From Oceaniglobus trochenteri (GTDB lineage: Bacteria > Pseudomonadota > Alphaproteobacteria > Rhodobacterales > Rhodobacteraceae): a stretch of 64,000 bases of DNA. Shown one piece after another: positions 45,858 to 54,706 of the stretch. The DNA is taken from NCBI RefSeq assembly GCF_020529025.1, contig NZ_JACNMM010000003.1:62001-126000 (forward strand), read 5' to 3'. The position numbers and the translations under genes are program-made. Under the pieces are notes generated by a model. That model did no database searches and was not told the DNA's origin. It saw only the letters and a list, made by a program, of their open reading frames with translations. Numbering within the stretch: position 1 is the stretch's first letter; each line of letters opens with the position of its first letter.

Positions 45858-46348
45858 CGCGGATCGCACTAACGGCCATGATGCTGATGCTGACACTCGG
45901 GCAGGCCCCTGCCATGGCCCAGGGCACCGGCATCGATTTCGGCGGGCTGAAACAGGATACCTCGCAACCGGTCGAGGTGGCGTCGGACAGCCTCCAGATC
46001 GACCAGTCGGACGGCACGGCGATGTTCAGCGGCAATGTCCTGGTCACCCAGGGCGAAATGCGGCTGAGCGCGGGATCGGTCCGGGTGATCTATGCCGCAG
46101 GGGCGGCGGGGCGGATCTCGGAGATGCACGCCTCGGGCGGGGTGACGCTGGTGAATGGGGCCGAGGCCGCCGAGGCGCGCGAGGCGGTCTATTCCATCGA
46201 CAAGGGCACCGTGGTGATGACGGGCGACGTGATCCTGACCCAGGGGCAGACGGCGCTGTCGTCCAATTCGCTGGTGATCGACCTGAACACCGGCACCGGT
46301 ACGCTTGAGGGGCGCGTGCGCACCGTGTTCCAGCCCGGCAGCAACTGA
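45854..46348 (+). CDS. lptA: LPS transport periplasmic protein LptA
   Basis: Forms the periplasmic bridge of the Lpt system. 164 residues with signal peptide cleaved at APAMAQ. The OstA-like beta-jellyroll has the repeated strand pairs VASDSLQIDQSDGTAMFSG and LTQGQTALSSNSLVID. Start overlaps lptC (ATGA), stop overlaps the lptB ATG by 1 bp (TGATG). Full length. Confidence 0.95.
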   Translation: MTRIALTAMMLMLTLGQAPAMAQGTGIDFGGLKQDTSQPVEVASDSLQIDQSDGTAMFSGNVLVTQGEMRLSAGSVRVIYAAGAAGRISEMHASGGVTLVNGAEAAEAREAVYSIDKGTVVMTGDVILTQGQTALSSNSLVIDLNTGTGTLEGRVRTVFQPGSN

Positions 46349-47112
46349 TGCCCGCCGACCGGCCCCGGCTGACGGTCACCGAATCCTCCGGTGGCCTGCA
46401 GATCCGCAACCTGCGCAAAAGCTATCGCAAGCGGCCGGTGATCCGCGACGTGACCCTTGATCTGGCGCGCGGCGAGGTGGTGGCGCTTCTGGGGCCGAAC
46501 GGTTCGGGCAAGACGACATGTTTCTATTCCATCGCCGGACTGGTGCAGCCCGAGGGCGGGCAGGTCATCATCGACGGGCGCGACGTGACGCGCCTGCCCA
46601 TGTATCGGCGTGCCAAGCTGGGCATCGGATACCTGCCACAGGAGATGTCGATCTTTCGCGGCATGAACGTCGAGGACAACATCCTTTCCATCCTCGAGAT
46701 CAGCACCAGCGGACGCACCAGGCAGCACGAGAAGCTTGAAAACCTGCTGAACGAATTCTCGATCACCCACCTGCGGCGCACCCCCGCGCCCGCCCTTTCG
46801 GGCGGTGAACGGCGGCGGGTCGAGATCGCCCGCTGCCTGGCCGCCAATCCGTCATACGTTCTGCTTGACGAACCCTTCGCCGGGGTCGATCCGATCGCCG
46901 TGGCCGAAATACGCGGATTGGTGGCCGATCTGAAAACCCGGGGCATCGGCGTGCTGATCACCGATCACAACGTCCGTGAAACCCTTGGAATCGTTGACCG
47001 CGCCTATATCTTACATGATGGACATGTGTTGATGAGCGGCACCAGCGACGAGGTGATCAGAGATGAGAACGTCCAGCGCGTCTATCTTGGGCAGGGATTT
47101 CGAATTTCCTGA
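46348..47112 (+). CDS. lptB: LPS export ATPase LptB
   Basis: Cytoplasmic ABC ATPase that drives LptFGC. 254 residues. Walker A LLGPNGSGKTTCFYS, Q-loop GYLPQEMSIF, ABC signature LSGGERRRVEIARCL, Walker B VLLDEPFAGVD, H-loop ITDHNVRETL; all intact. A short N-terminal extension (MPADRPRLTVTESS) precedes the domain. In many proteobacteria rpoN follows; here hpf does, after 224 bp. Confidence 0.97.
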   Translation: MPADRPRLTVTESSGGLQIRNLRKSYRKRPVIRDVTLDLARGEVVALLGPNGSGKTTCFYSIAGLVQPEGGQVIIDGRDVTRLPMYRRAKLGIGYLPQEMSIFRGMNVEDNILSILEISTSGRTRQHEKLENLLNEFSITHLRRTPAPALSGGERRRVEIARCLAANPSYVLLDEPFAGVDPIAVAEIRGLVADLKTRGIGVLITDHNVRETLGIVDRAYILHDGHVLMSGTSDEVIRDENVQRVYLGQGFRIS

Positions 47113-47336
47113 TTCCCGCCTGGGTTGTGTCACGGTTTCCATTGACAGAACTGACATTTGGGGCGCCAAATGGTCGGGATGACAGGAACCGTACCAACCA
47201 CCACAGGATCTGCGACGCGTCCCGCCCGGCGGGAACTCGGCCCATCCCACTGTTCATACGTTCCACTTTCGGCAAAGGCGGCATCCGTTGCGAAGGCAGC
47301 GGCAGCCGCCCTTTTTTCGGCAACCCAGGAGGCATG

Positions 47337-47915
47337 ATGCAATATCAAATCAGTGGCAAACAGATCGACATCGGCGAAGCGCTGCAAACCCACGTCCAGA
47401 CCGAAGTGGACGGCATGATCGGCAAGTATCCCGGTCGGCCCACCGATGCCCTTGTCGTGTTTTCGAAGGACGCCCATGAATTCATCTGTGAATCCGTCGT
47501 GCATCTGTCCACGGGCCTGACCGTACAGGCACGCGGGCGGGCGGGCGAAATCTATGCCTCGTTCGACAGTGCCACCGAAAAGATGGAGAAGCAGCTGCGC
47601 CGTTACAAGCGCCGCCTGAAGGACCACCACAAGGAGCGCGTGGTGCCTGTTGAACTTTCCGGCGCCTCCTCGTATATCCTCGCCGCGAACGACAACGATG
47701 AGGCAGAAGAGCCGGACAGCCTGGCGCCGATGATCATCGCAGAAATGGAAACGAAGATTCCGAGCCTTTCCGTCGGTGAGGCCGTGATGCAGATGGAGCT
47801 GGCAGGCGCACCAGTGCTGGTGTTCCGGAACGAAAAACAGGACGCCGGGGTCAACATCGTGTATCGTCGTGAAGACGGAAACATCGGGTGGATCGATCCG
47901 GGCACGGCGAAGTAA
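47337..47915 (+). CDS. hpf: Long-form ribosome hibernation promoting factor
   Basis: 192 residues: N-terminal HPF domain (1 to about 95, MQYQISGKQIDIGEALQTHV) and C-terminal dimerisation domain (about 135-192, VLVFRNEKQDAGVNIVYRRE, GWIDPG). Long HPF alone can join two 70S ribosomes into 100S dimers in starvation. AGGAGG is next to two overlapping ATGs (47334, 47337); the second gives a better spacing. The 224-bp leader carries TTGACA at 47142-47147, so it likely has its own promoter. Confidence 0.94.
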   Translation: MQYQISGKQIDIGEALQTHVQTEVDGMIGKYPGRPTDALVVFSKDAHEFICESVVHLSTGLTVQARGRAGEIYASFDSATEKMEKQLRRYKRRLKDHHKERVVPVELSGASSYILAANDNDEAEEPDSLAPMIIAEMETKIPSLSVGEAVMQMELAGAPVLVFRNEKQDAGVNIVYRREDGNIGWIDPGTAK

Positions 47916-47958
47916 CAGGGTGCGGCCGGGTGGCCGACACCCGGTCGGACAGGACAAC

Positions 47959-48423
47959 ATGCAGATTTCCAATATCCTCAGCCCCTCGGCAATCCGGGTC
48001 GTGGGCGCCATGACCAGCAAGAAGCGACTGTTCCAGGAGCTTGGCGACCTGGCCCATGGGGTTCACGGCCTGCCCGCCACACGGGCTGTCGAGGCATTGA
48101 TGGAACGCGAAAGCCTGGGGCCGACGGCCGTGGGCCACGGCATCGCCCTGCCCCATGCGCGGCTGGACGATGCCAGCAAGGTCTGCGGTGTCTTCCTGCG
48201 GATCGAACGGCCGATGGAATTCGATTCCGCCGACCGCAAGCCGGTTGACCTGGTCTTTGCGCTGTTTGCCCCGTCCAATGCGGGGGTTGAGCATCTGAAG
48301 GCGCTGGCGCTTGTCTCGCGCACCCTGCGCGATCAGACGCTTTGCGCCAAACTGCGGGCCAATGACGACCCGGCCGTCCTGCACACCATCCTGACCGAAC
48401 TGGCGACCCGTCAGGCCGCCTGA
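47959..48423 (+). CDS. ptsN: PTS nitrogen regulatory EIIA (EIIA-Ntr)
   Basis: Phosphocarrier of the regulatory nitrogen PTS. 154 residues, MQISNILSPSAIR to RQAA; the phosphorylated His is in GHGIALPHARLDD. The family's VFLRIERPMEFDSADRKPVD and FALFAPSNAGVEHLKALA follow. It lies 43 bp past hpf, as is normal. Its stop overlaps tail to tail with the sulfotransferase gene by 13 bp, so termination must occur inside or beyond it. Confidence 0.95.
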   Translation: MQISNILSPSAIRVVGAMTSKKRLFQELGDLAHGVHGLPATRAVEALMERESLGPTAVGHGIALPHARLDDASKVCGVFLRIERPMEFDSADRKPVDLVFALFAPSNAGVEHLKALALVSRTLRDQTLCAKLRANDDPAVLHTILTELATRQAA

Positions 48424-49820
48424 CTCCAGGCGCGGTAGCCGAACATCATGTAATCACGCTGATAGATGTCGCGCACGGCGGCCTCGATCTCGTCATCATA
48501 GATCCGGCTCAGGGCGGCGGTGTCTTCCCCGGGCAGGGCGGGCGCCGCCTTGCCGATCTGTCCGGCCAGGGCCGACAGCCCCTGTTCCAGCGCCGTGTCG
48601 CGCAGGATCATGTCGGGTGACATGAATTGCGCCATGCCCTGCACGATGACCGACTGGCTGGCCCAGGCCGGATCGGTGCGGATGCTGGTCTGGCCCCCCA
48701 GGTTGCCCTTGACGAATTTCAGGAACCCCAAAAAAGCCGCGCGCCGCGTGTCCGCATCGGCGATGCCGTCTTCGGGCAGGGGCACGTCATAGCGATCGCG
48801 CAGGGTGTAACGGAGATCGCCAAAGGCCTCGTCACCCGCGGGCAGGATGTGGCGGTGAAACACCTCATGTATCCGCGCGACCGGATGGCGCACCACGGTG
48901 AAGCTGCGGTGGCCCGGGTTCTGGCGCTTCCACTTGCGCAGGTCTTTCTGGGTCATCTCGGGGCATGTGGGCGCGGCCCCGTCCAGCGCAGTCAGCCATT
49001 CGGTGATCCGGTCTTCGGCGCCGCCACGGATCGGCATGAAGGCCAGCGGGCTTTCCGCGGCCAGAAGATAACCCGGAATGCTAGGCCCGCGCCTTTGCTC
49101 GAAGTTCGGCGTGCGGCCCAGGTCGAAATGATCGTGCGATGACAGGGTGGCGACCATGGCATCATAGTTCACCACCTTTTCGCGCAGGGTGCCGGGGTTC
49201 TGCACCTTGGTGCGGTCGCTGGTGTGATCCAGCCGCGCCTCGACCCCGAGAAAGGTGGCGAGGCCGTTCAGGATATCGATGTCGTTGATATCGTCGTAAC
49301 GGATATAGAACGCCGTCTGCCCCGAAACCTGAAGCGCGCGGGTCAGATCCTGCTGAAAGGTCTGGAGCCGCGCGAGATGGCGGTTGAAGGCATCGGCGTC
49401 AAACATGATGCGGGCAGTGCGGGCCGTCTTCATGTCGCCCAGCCGCCACTGCCCGGTTTCGCGGGCAATCTCGCGCGAGACGTAGCTGTCTAGCGGATTG
49501 CGCGTCAGCACCACCTTGGCGCAGCGCGGATCGGGCAGACAATGGGCCAGGATGCGCGGATCGTGATCGTGAAAGAAACGGAACCCGGCGATGCCGTCGG
49601 TGCGGGCCTTGATGGCATCCAGAAGAAGCAGCGGATCGGCCTCGCGCTGTGTCAGGGTGACGCCCGCCTGTTCCTGCTGCCCGGCGTGGCTGATGAAGGC
49701 GGGATTGAACGCCTCGCCCCAGCAGCGCAGCCCGGGCAGGGTGTTCAACGTATCCTCCAGAAAGTTCGAGCCGGTGCGCATTTCCGCCAGCAGGATGAAG
49801 GAATCGAATTTCGGGGCCAT
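48411..49820 (-). CDS. Large sulfotransferase-family protein (NodH-like, possibly two domains)
   Basis: 469 residues. The N-terminal half has the 5'-phosphosulfate loop ILLAEMRTGSNFLEDTL (9-25) and the 3'-phosphate motif VLTRNPLDSYVSREIA (104-119), as in NodH-like sulfotransferases that use PAPS. A second 3'-phosphate-like motif, FTVVRHPVARIHEVFHRHI (307-325), recalls another sulfotransferase family, so this may be two fused domains. Neighbours are glycosyltransferases, so a glycan acceptor is likely. It follows the GT14 gene by 3 bp. Last gene of the operon; stop overlaps ptsN. Confidence 0.88.
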   Translation of the reverse strand: MAPKFDSFILLAEMRTGSNFLEDTLNTLPGLRCWGEAFNPAFISHAGQQEQAGVTLTQREADPLLLLDAIKARTDGIAGFRFFHDHDPRILAHCLPDPRCAKVVLTRNPLDSYVSREIARETGQWRLGDMKTARTARIMFDADAFNRHLARLQTFQQDLTRALQVSGQTAFYIRYDDINDIDILNGLATFLGVEARLDHTSDRTKVQNPGTLREKVVNYDAMVATLSSHDHFDLGRTPNFEQRRGPSIPGYLLAAESPLAFMPIRGGAEDRITEWLTALDGAAPTCPEMTQKDLRKWKRQNPGHRSFTVVRHPVARIHEVFHRHILPAGDEAFGDLRYTLRDRYDVPLPEDGIADADTRRAAFLGFLKFVKGNLGGQTSIRTDPAWASQSVIVQGMAQFMSPDMILRDTALEQGLSALAGQIGKAAPALPGEDTAALSRIYDDEIEAAVRDIYQRDYMMFGYRAWSQAA

Positions 49821-49823
49821 CTG

Positions 49824-51524
49824 TTATCCTACGAGATAGGGTTTGCGCCATTCCGGCGTTGTGGCGGCATCGGTTTCGTCGCCGCTGGGGAAATCCCCCA
49901 TGAGATAGGGCTGCATGCCCTGGTTCTTGAGGTTCTGAAGAAACTGCCCGAAGCCGGTCAGATCGTGCATCTGCGGCGCCTCGGTCAGCCGGCGGGGGGC
50001 GCGGGGGCCGATCTCGTCGATGATGGATTGCAGCGGTTCCATCGGGGCATCGACGAAATCGGCCATGGGCCAGATGCGCACCCGCGCCTTGGTGGTGATC
50101 CGGCGCAGATGGGCCAGTTGGCGCGATTCCACCTGTTGCAGACGCGCCGCCGCCCGGCGCACATCGGCGAAATCCCGGTTCGCCCGAAACAGCGGCACCG
50201 CCCAGGCCCCGGTGATGATCGAAATGCTGGCGTTCGGGTCTTCGGCCAGGAATTCGACAATCTTCTGCTGATCGCGCGGGCCGAACAGGAAACACTGCCG
50301 TTCGCCGCGGGTGTTCCAGACAAGATTGCTGAGGAAGGCGCGCGGATTGTAGTCGCGCAGCGCCGCCGTATCGGGCAAGGCACCGGCATAGATCTTGTGG
50401 CCATCGGTAAACTCGGCCCTGTCGGGGGCATAGAGGTGGCCATGCACCCGGGCACCCGTGGCCTTGTGCAACCATGGCTCAAACCCCTGGAACAGATCGC
50501 CAAACCCCTGAAACACCGAATAGGGCGCGCAGGTCTTGCCGTTTTCCCACCCGTCCTTGGGAAAGCGGCTGGCCATGTAAAGCCCTGCACGCCCGCGCGT
50601 GCGCCGTTCGATCGCCTTGGCGAAGATGCGGTCGATCTTGCCGGGGTTCGGCTCGGCCCGGCTTTCGCTGGCCAGGTTGTCGGACAGGAAATTGGAATAG
50701 AGCCTTTCGGCCCGAGGCCAGATCTTGCGCGCCATGAAGCAGTCGGAGCGGCGCAGAAGTTGCAGGTGATCGTCGTAGAAGATGTGCGGTTTGCCCTGGT
50801 AGTCGAACTTGGACAGGGTCAGCGACCGGCTTTCGATCCGGTCGGAGTATAGCCGCGCAAGGGTCTGGAAATAGCTTTCGTCCGGAATCCAGACCCGGCG
50901 GAAATACCTGTCGTGCAGGGCGCGGCGTGGATCGTTCAGGATCGCGCTGAGGGTCTGGCGGGTCAGGCACCACCATTGCGACCCCATGTGCGGTTCGATC
51001 TCGTCGGGAATCCGGCGTCTCAGCCCCAGGCGGCGTTGCAGCCTGACATAGGCATCGAACAGGCGACGATGCCGTTTCCAGGAAAAGGGAAACCGCAGGG
51101 TGAACCTTTCGCGGTCAAGCCCGCCAACCGTCCAGGGTACATCCTGGGTCGTCACGCTTTCGATGAAATCGGTGTCGGGGCGGGCGGCCAGGTAGGCGCG
51201 AAGCTCGGCAATCGGGCGCAGCGGCAGGCAGGAACCCGAGGCAAGATAGACGTGCCGCACCTTGGGGAATTCGGCCAGCATCATTTCGGCCCCGCTTTGC
51301 GCGGCAGCCACCAGCGACCATGTGCCCCATTCGCAGGCGTGCCTTTCGCAAAACCGGATATTGTCGAACGCCGCCAGATCATTGCGCAACCCGTCGAACA
51401 GATCCCGCGACACCCGCCGGTCGACATGAACGACGACAGGGCACCCCGCCCGCGCCCAATGGGCCGCGACCTGCGCCGCACGGTCCAGCGCATCATGGCA
51501 CATCATCACGAAACCGACGGTCAC
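49824..51524 (-). CDS. Core-2/I-branching glycosyltransferase (GT14) with DUF5928 C-terminal domain
   Basis: 566 residues from GTG 51524, which overlaps the previous stop (GTGA); AAGGGA lies upstream. N-terminal half (about 1-310) is GT14-like: VGFVMMCHDALDR, VVVHVDRRV, YLASGSCLPLRP, FPFSWKRHRR and GSQWWCLTRQT. The C-terminal half (about 320-566) matches the DUF5928 extension seen in Rhodobacterales, with ASRFPKDGWENGKTCAPYSV. It is probably cytoplasmic and membrane-associated. The second domain may phosphorylate, sulfate or otherwise modify; unknown. Confidence 0.86.
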   Translation of the reverse strand: MTVGFVMMCHDALDRAAQVAAHWARAGCPVVVHVDRRVSRDLFDGLRNDLAAFDNIRFCERHACEWGTWSLVAAAQSGAEMMLAEFPKVRHVYLASGSCLPLRPIAELRAYLAARPDTDFIESVTTQDVPWTVGGLDRERFTLRFPFSWKRHRRLFDAYVRLQRRLGLRRRIPDEIEPHMGSQWWCLTRQTLSAILNDPRRALHDRYFRRVWIPDESYFQTLARLYSDRIESRSLTLSKFDYQGKPHIFYDDHLQLLRRSDCFMARKIWPRAERLYSNFLSDNLASESRAEPNPGKIDRIFAKAIERRTRGRAGLYMASRFPKDGWENGKTCAPYSVFQGFGDLFQGFEPWLHKATGARVHGHLYAPDRAEFTDGHKIYAGALPDTAALRDYNPRAFLSNLVWNTRGERQCFLFGPRDQQKIVEFLAEDPNASISIITGAWAVPLFRANRDFADVRRAAARLQQVESRQLAHLRRITTKARVRIWPMADFVDAPMEPLQSIIDEIGPRAPRRLTEAPQMHDLTGFGQFLQNLKNQGMQPYLMGDFPSGDETDAATTPEWRKPYLVG

Positions 51525-52534
51525 GCCCAGTTTCCCTTCGACATCAGGCCCAGGATTTCCAGCTGCCGCCAGTTGATGTATTTCTCGCTCCACTTGCACC
51601 AGAGATCGGGGTCTTCGGCCTTGAGCCGGGCGTGATAGGCCTTGTATTCGGCGCCATTGGCGAAATGTTCGCGCCGCAGGATTTCCTCTTCGGCCTTCTG
51701 GCCCATGGTATCCAGGAACTTGGCATGCAGCAGGATGCCCGAGGTCTTCTCGCCGCCATCCTCGTCATAGACCTTGTTCAGGCCGCGCGGCAGGATCATG
51801 TGCGTCGAGCTGGTATAGGCATAGCGACGATCCCATTTCACGAGGGGCAATTTGTTGAGCGCTGGCGCCTTGGCCGGCTTGCCTGCCAAAAATGCCCGCG
51901 CCCGGGGGCCGCCCTGAATCCAGAGGTTGCCGTGGGTCTGGTTCTTGGTGATCGTATAGTTTCCGGAATCGAACCAATTGGCAATCTCGATGGGGTTCTG
52001 CCCTTCGTGATAGCGATGCGCCGAAAGCGGGCCCTTGGGATACATGTCCAGCATCATCGCACCGAAGGATTTCACGCCGCTCGCGTCAAGCCAATCGGTC
52101 AGCGCGCCGATGGGCCGCGTGTCGCAGAAGGGATAGATGAAGAATTCATCGACATCGACGCTGAGCGTCCAGTGGCCCTGGCCATGCACCCGCAAGAGCC
52201 GGTTCATCCAATCGACACCATAGCGCGCCTTGCGATAGCTGCGCGTCGTATGCCACAGCGACACGTCGCCCTGTTCGGCCAGGTATTCGCGCGAACCATC
52301 GTCCGACCCGTTATCGACCAGCAGGAAATGCCCCACCCCCATCTCGCGATAATAGCGCAGGAAATAGGGAAGGCGGACACGTTCGTTGCGCAGGGTGGAA
52401 AACAGAAGGATGTCGCGCGATCCGATGGCGGCGGTGCGGTCCTGCACGGGGGTCAGTTCGCGCCGCTTGCGAAAGGCCCGCCAAAGCATCCTGCGCCGAC
52501 GCAGTCTCAGCCGATATGACTCAATCGCGCCCAC
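51521..52534 (-). CDS. Glycosyltransferase family 2-like (Glyco_tranf_2_4), copy A
   Basis: 337 residues, GT-A fold. LLFSTLRNERVRLPYFLRYY opens the nucleotide-binding domain; FLLVDNGSDDGSREYL follows; the metal motif is DVDEFF. C-terminal signature HFANGAEYKAYHARLKAEDP and INWRQLEILGLMSKGNW recurs in copy B. Basic N-terminus (RLRLRRRRMLW). Coupled to the GT14 gene by a GTGA overlap. Sugar donor not known; UDP-glucose or UDP-galactose made by galU/galE are plausible. Confidence 0.9.
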   Translation of the reverse strand: MGAIESYRLRLRRRRMLWRAFRKRRELTPVQDRTAAIGSRDILLFSTLRNERVRLPYFLRYYREMGVGHFLLVDNGSDDGSREYLAEQGDVSLWHTTRSYRKARYGVDWMNRLLRVHGQGHWTLSVDVDEFFIYPFCDTRPIGALTDWLDASGVKSFGAMMLDMYPKGPLSAHRYHEGQNPIEIANWFDSGNYTITKNQTHGNLWIQGGPRARAFLAGKPAKAPALNKLPLVKWDRRYAYTSSTHMILPRGLNKVYDEDGGEKTSGILLHAKFLDTMGQKAEEEILRREHFANGAEYKAYHARLKAEDPDLWCKWSEKYINWRQLEILGLMSKGNWA

Positions 52535-52632
52535 GGATATTCCCTGCCAAGGCCAATGCTCCTGCGCTTAACACAGCTTGTGTGCATGCACGGTTAACCA
52601 AAGGCCATATTCCCGCTCTTGCGCCTTCCAGA

Positions 52633-53694
52633 CTAGCGCAGCTGCCTGGCCGAATCAACGTCTCGCTCGGGGCCGGACCAGTCACCGCGCGACAGGAGCC
52701 CAAGAGTTTCAAGCTGTTGCCAGCCCACGTACCGCTGCGCCGTCGGCACCCAGAGATCGGGGTTGGCGATCAGGCCGTCGTAGTAGTCATCGTAAAGCGC
52801 ACTGTTGGCGAAGTGTTCCTTGCGCTGCTTTTCCTCGGCCGATTTCGCCACGATGGTGTTCAGGAACTTGGTGTGCAGCAACGCCCCCGTGGGGCGGGCA
52901 ATGCCCGGTTCGGGATAGGTGCGGTTCATCCGGGGCGGCAGCAGCGAATGGGTGGAATCGAGGTAGCTGAAGCGGCGGTCCCATTTGACCAGCGGCGTCT
53001 TGTTCATGGTCGGCGCGCGTTCCGGGGCGCTGGAAAAGAAATACCGCGCCCGCACGCCGCCCCGCGCCAGCAGGGTCTGCAACTCGGGGCGGGGGTGGAA
53101 GGTGAAGTTGTCGGCATCGAACCACGGGATCGTCTCGGTCGGGTCCTGGCCGGGCCGATAGGCGGCATCGCGCAGCGGCCCCCTGGGGTAGAGGTCGATC
53201 ATCAGGGTCCGGAACCCACGCCAGCCGCGGCTGTCCAACCATGCGGTCAGCCCGCGCAGGCCGGTCGAGTCATGGAAGGGATAGACCAGGATCTCATCCG
53301 CATCCATCGTCAGGCACCAATGCCCGTGCCCGTGGCGCAGTTGCAGCCAGCCCAGCCAATCCATGCCGAAGCGTGACGCCTTGTAGCTGTCGCCGCTGTG
53401 CCACAGCGATACGTCCGGCTGCCCCACCAGAAGATCAGCCGTGCCATCGGTGCTGTCATTGTCCACGAACAGGAAATGATCGACACCCAAGGCCCGGTGA
53501 TGATCCAGGAAATACGGCAGGCGCAGCGCCTCGTTGCGCAGGGTGCAGAACAGCAGGATCTGACCGGGTTCAATCTGCGCCGTGCGGTCCTGTAGCGGTT
53601 TCAGCTGATGACGCTTGCGCACGGCCCGCGACAGCAGGTAACGCCGCTTCCAGCGTAGTCGATAGGCCCGCCAGGCGCGCCAGAGGGCGCTCAT
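52633..53694 (-). CDS. Glycosyltransferase family 2-like (Glyco_tranf_2_4), copy B
   Basis: 353 residues from ATG 53694, a paralog of copy A: LLFCTLRNEALRLPYFLDHH, FLFVDNDSTDGTADLL, metal motif DADEIL and HFANSALYDDYYDGLIANP. The start aligns with copy A's basic N-terminus; an upstream ATG (53733) would overlap galE by 26 bp. 13 bp downstream of galE. A duplicated pair suggests two successive transfer steps. Function otherwise unknown. Confidence 0.9.
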   Translation of the reverse strand: MSALWRAWRAYRLRWKRRYLLSRAVRKRHQLKPLQDRTAQIEPGQILLFCTLRNEALRLPYFLDHHRALGVDHFLFVDNDSTDGTADLLVGQPDVSLWHSGDSYKASRFGMDWLGWLQLRHGHGHWCLTMDADEILVYPFHDSTGLRGLTAWLDSRGWRGFRTLMIDLYPRGPLRDAAYRPGQDPTETIPWFDADNFTFHPRPELQTLLARGGVRARYFFSSAPERAPTMNKTPLVKWDRRFSYLDSTHSLLPPRMNRTYPEPGIARPTGALLHTKFLNTIVAKSAEEKQRKEHFANSALYDDYYDGLIANPDLWVPTAQRYVGWQQLETLGLLSRGDWSGPERDVDSARQLR

Positions 53695-53707
53695 GTGGCC
53701 TGCTGGC

Positions 53708-54691
53708 TCATCCGCCGTAACCGTCGGATTCATGCCAGCGCCAGGCATCCGCGATCATGTTCTGAAGGGTCGAACGGTGCGGTGTCCAGCCAAGTTCGGC
53801 ATTGGCGCGGGTGCTGCCTGACACCAGCGCGGTGCAATCGCCGGGCCGCCGCTTGCCATCGATGACCGGAACGGCACGATTGGTCACAATGGCCGAATGT
53901 TCGATCACCTCGCGCACGGAGAAACCGCGTCCGGTGCCCAGGTTGAACACCCGGTTGCCCTTGCCGGCCTCAAGCCATTTCAGGCCCAGCACATGGGCAT
54001 CGACCAGATCGCAGACATGCACGTAATCGCGGATGCAGGTGCCATCGGGTGTATCGTAATCGGTGCCATAGACGGTCAGCGCATCGCGCTTTCCCTGAAT
54101 GGCATGCAGCATCAGGGGGATAAGATGCGTCTCCGGGTCGTGCGCCTCGCCGACCATGCCGTCCGGGTCGGCGCCGGCAACGTTGAAATAGCGGAAGATC
54201 ACATGGTTCAGACCGTGGCTGGCCGAGAAATTCCCAAGCATGTCCTCGATCGCGCGCTTGCTGGCCCCGTAGGCATTTATCGGTGCCTGAGGGCAGGATT
54301 CATCCAGGGTCACGCCATCCTGTTCGCCGTATGTGGCGCAGGTCGAAGAGAAGACGAAATCGAGACACCCGGCCCCGATCGCCGCCTCGATCAGGTTCAG
54401 CGACCCGCCCACGTTGTTGCGCCAGTATTTCGCCGGATCGCGCATCGCCTCTCCGATGTCCGAAAAGGCGGCAAAATGCATCACGGCAATCGGGGCGTGA
54501 CGGGCGAAGACCTCTTCCAGACGGGTGCGATCCGACAGGTCGCCCTGCTCGAACGGGCCGAACTTCACCGCTTGTTCGCATCCGGTTGAAAGGTTGTCAT
54601 AGCAGACGGGAAGATATCCCGCCTGCGACAGGGCCTTGCAGGCATGGGCACCGATATACCCGGCGCCGCCCGTAACCAGAATAGGTTTCAC
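53708..54691 (-). CDS. galE: UDP-glucose 4-epimerase
   Basis: Interconverts UDP-glucose and UDP-galactose. 327 residues, extended SDR. NAD motif VTGGAGYIGAHACKAL; catalytic Ser/Thr in FSSTCATYGE; Tyr-Lys in YGASKRAIEDM; C-terminal substrate part normal. 15 bp after galU and 13 bp before GT2 copy B, so it is co-transcribed with a glycan operon rather than a galactose-use operon. Confidence 0.96.
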   Translation of the reverse strand: MKPILVTGGAGYIGAHACKALSQAGYLPVCYDNLSTGCEQAVKFGPFEQGDLSDRTRLEEVFARHAPIAVMHFAAFSDIGEAMRDPAKYWRNNVGGSLNLIEAAIGAGCLDFVFSSTCATYGEQDGVTLDESCPQAPINAYGASKRAIEDMLGNFSASHGLNHVIFRYFNVAGADPDGMVGEAHDPETHLIPLMLHAIQGKRDALTVYGTDYDTPDGTCIRDYVHVCDLVDAHVLGLKWLEAGKGNRVFNLGTGRGFSVREVIEHSAIVTNRAVPVIDGKRRPGDCTALVSGSTRANAELGWTPHRSTLQNMIADAWRWHESDGYGG

Positions 54692-54706
54692 CCGGCCAAC
54701 CCGCTT

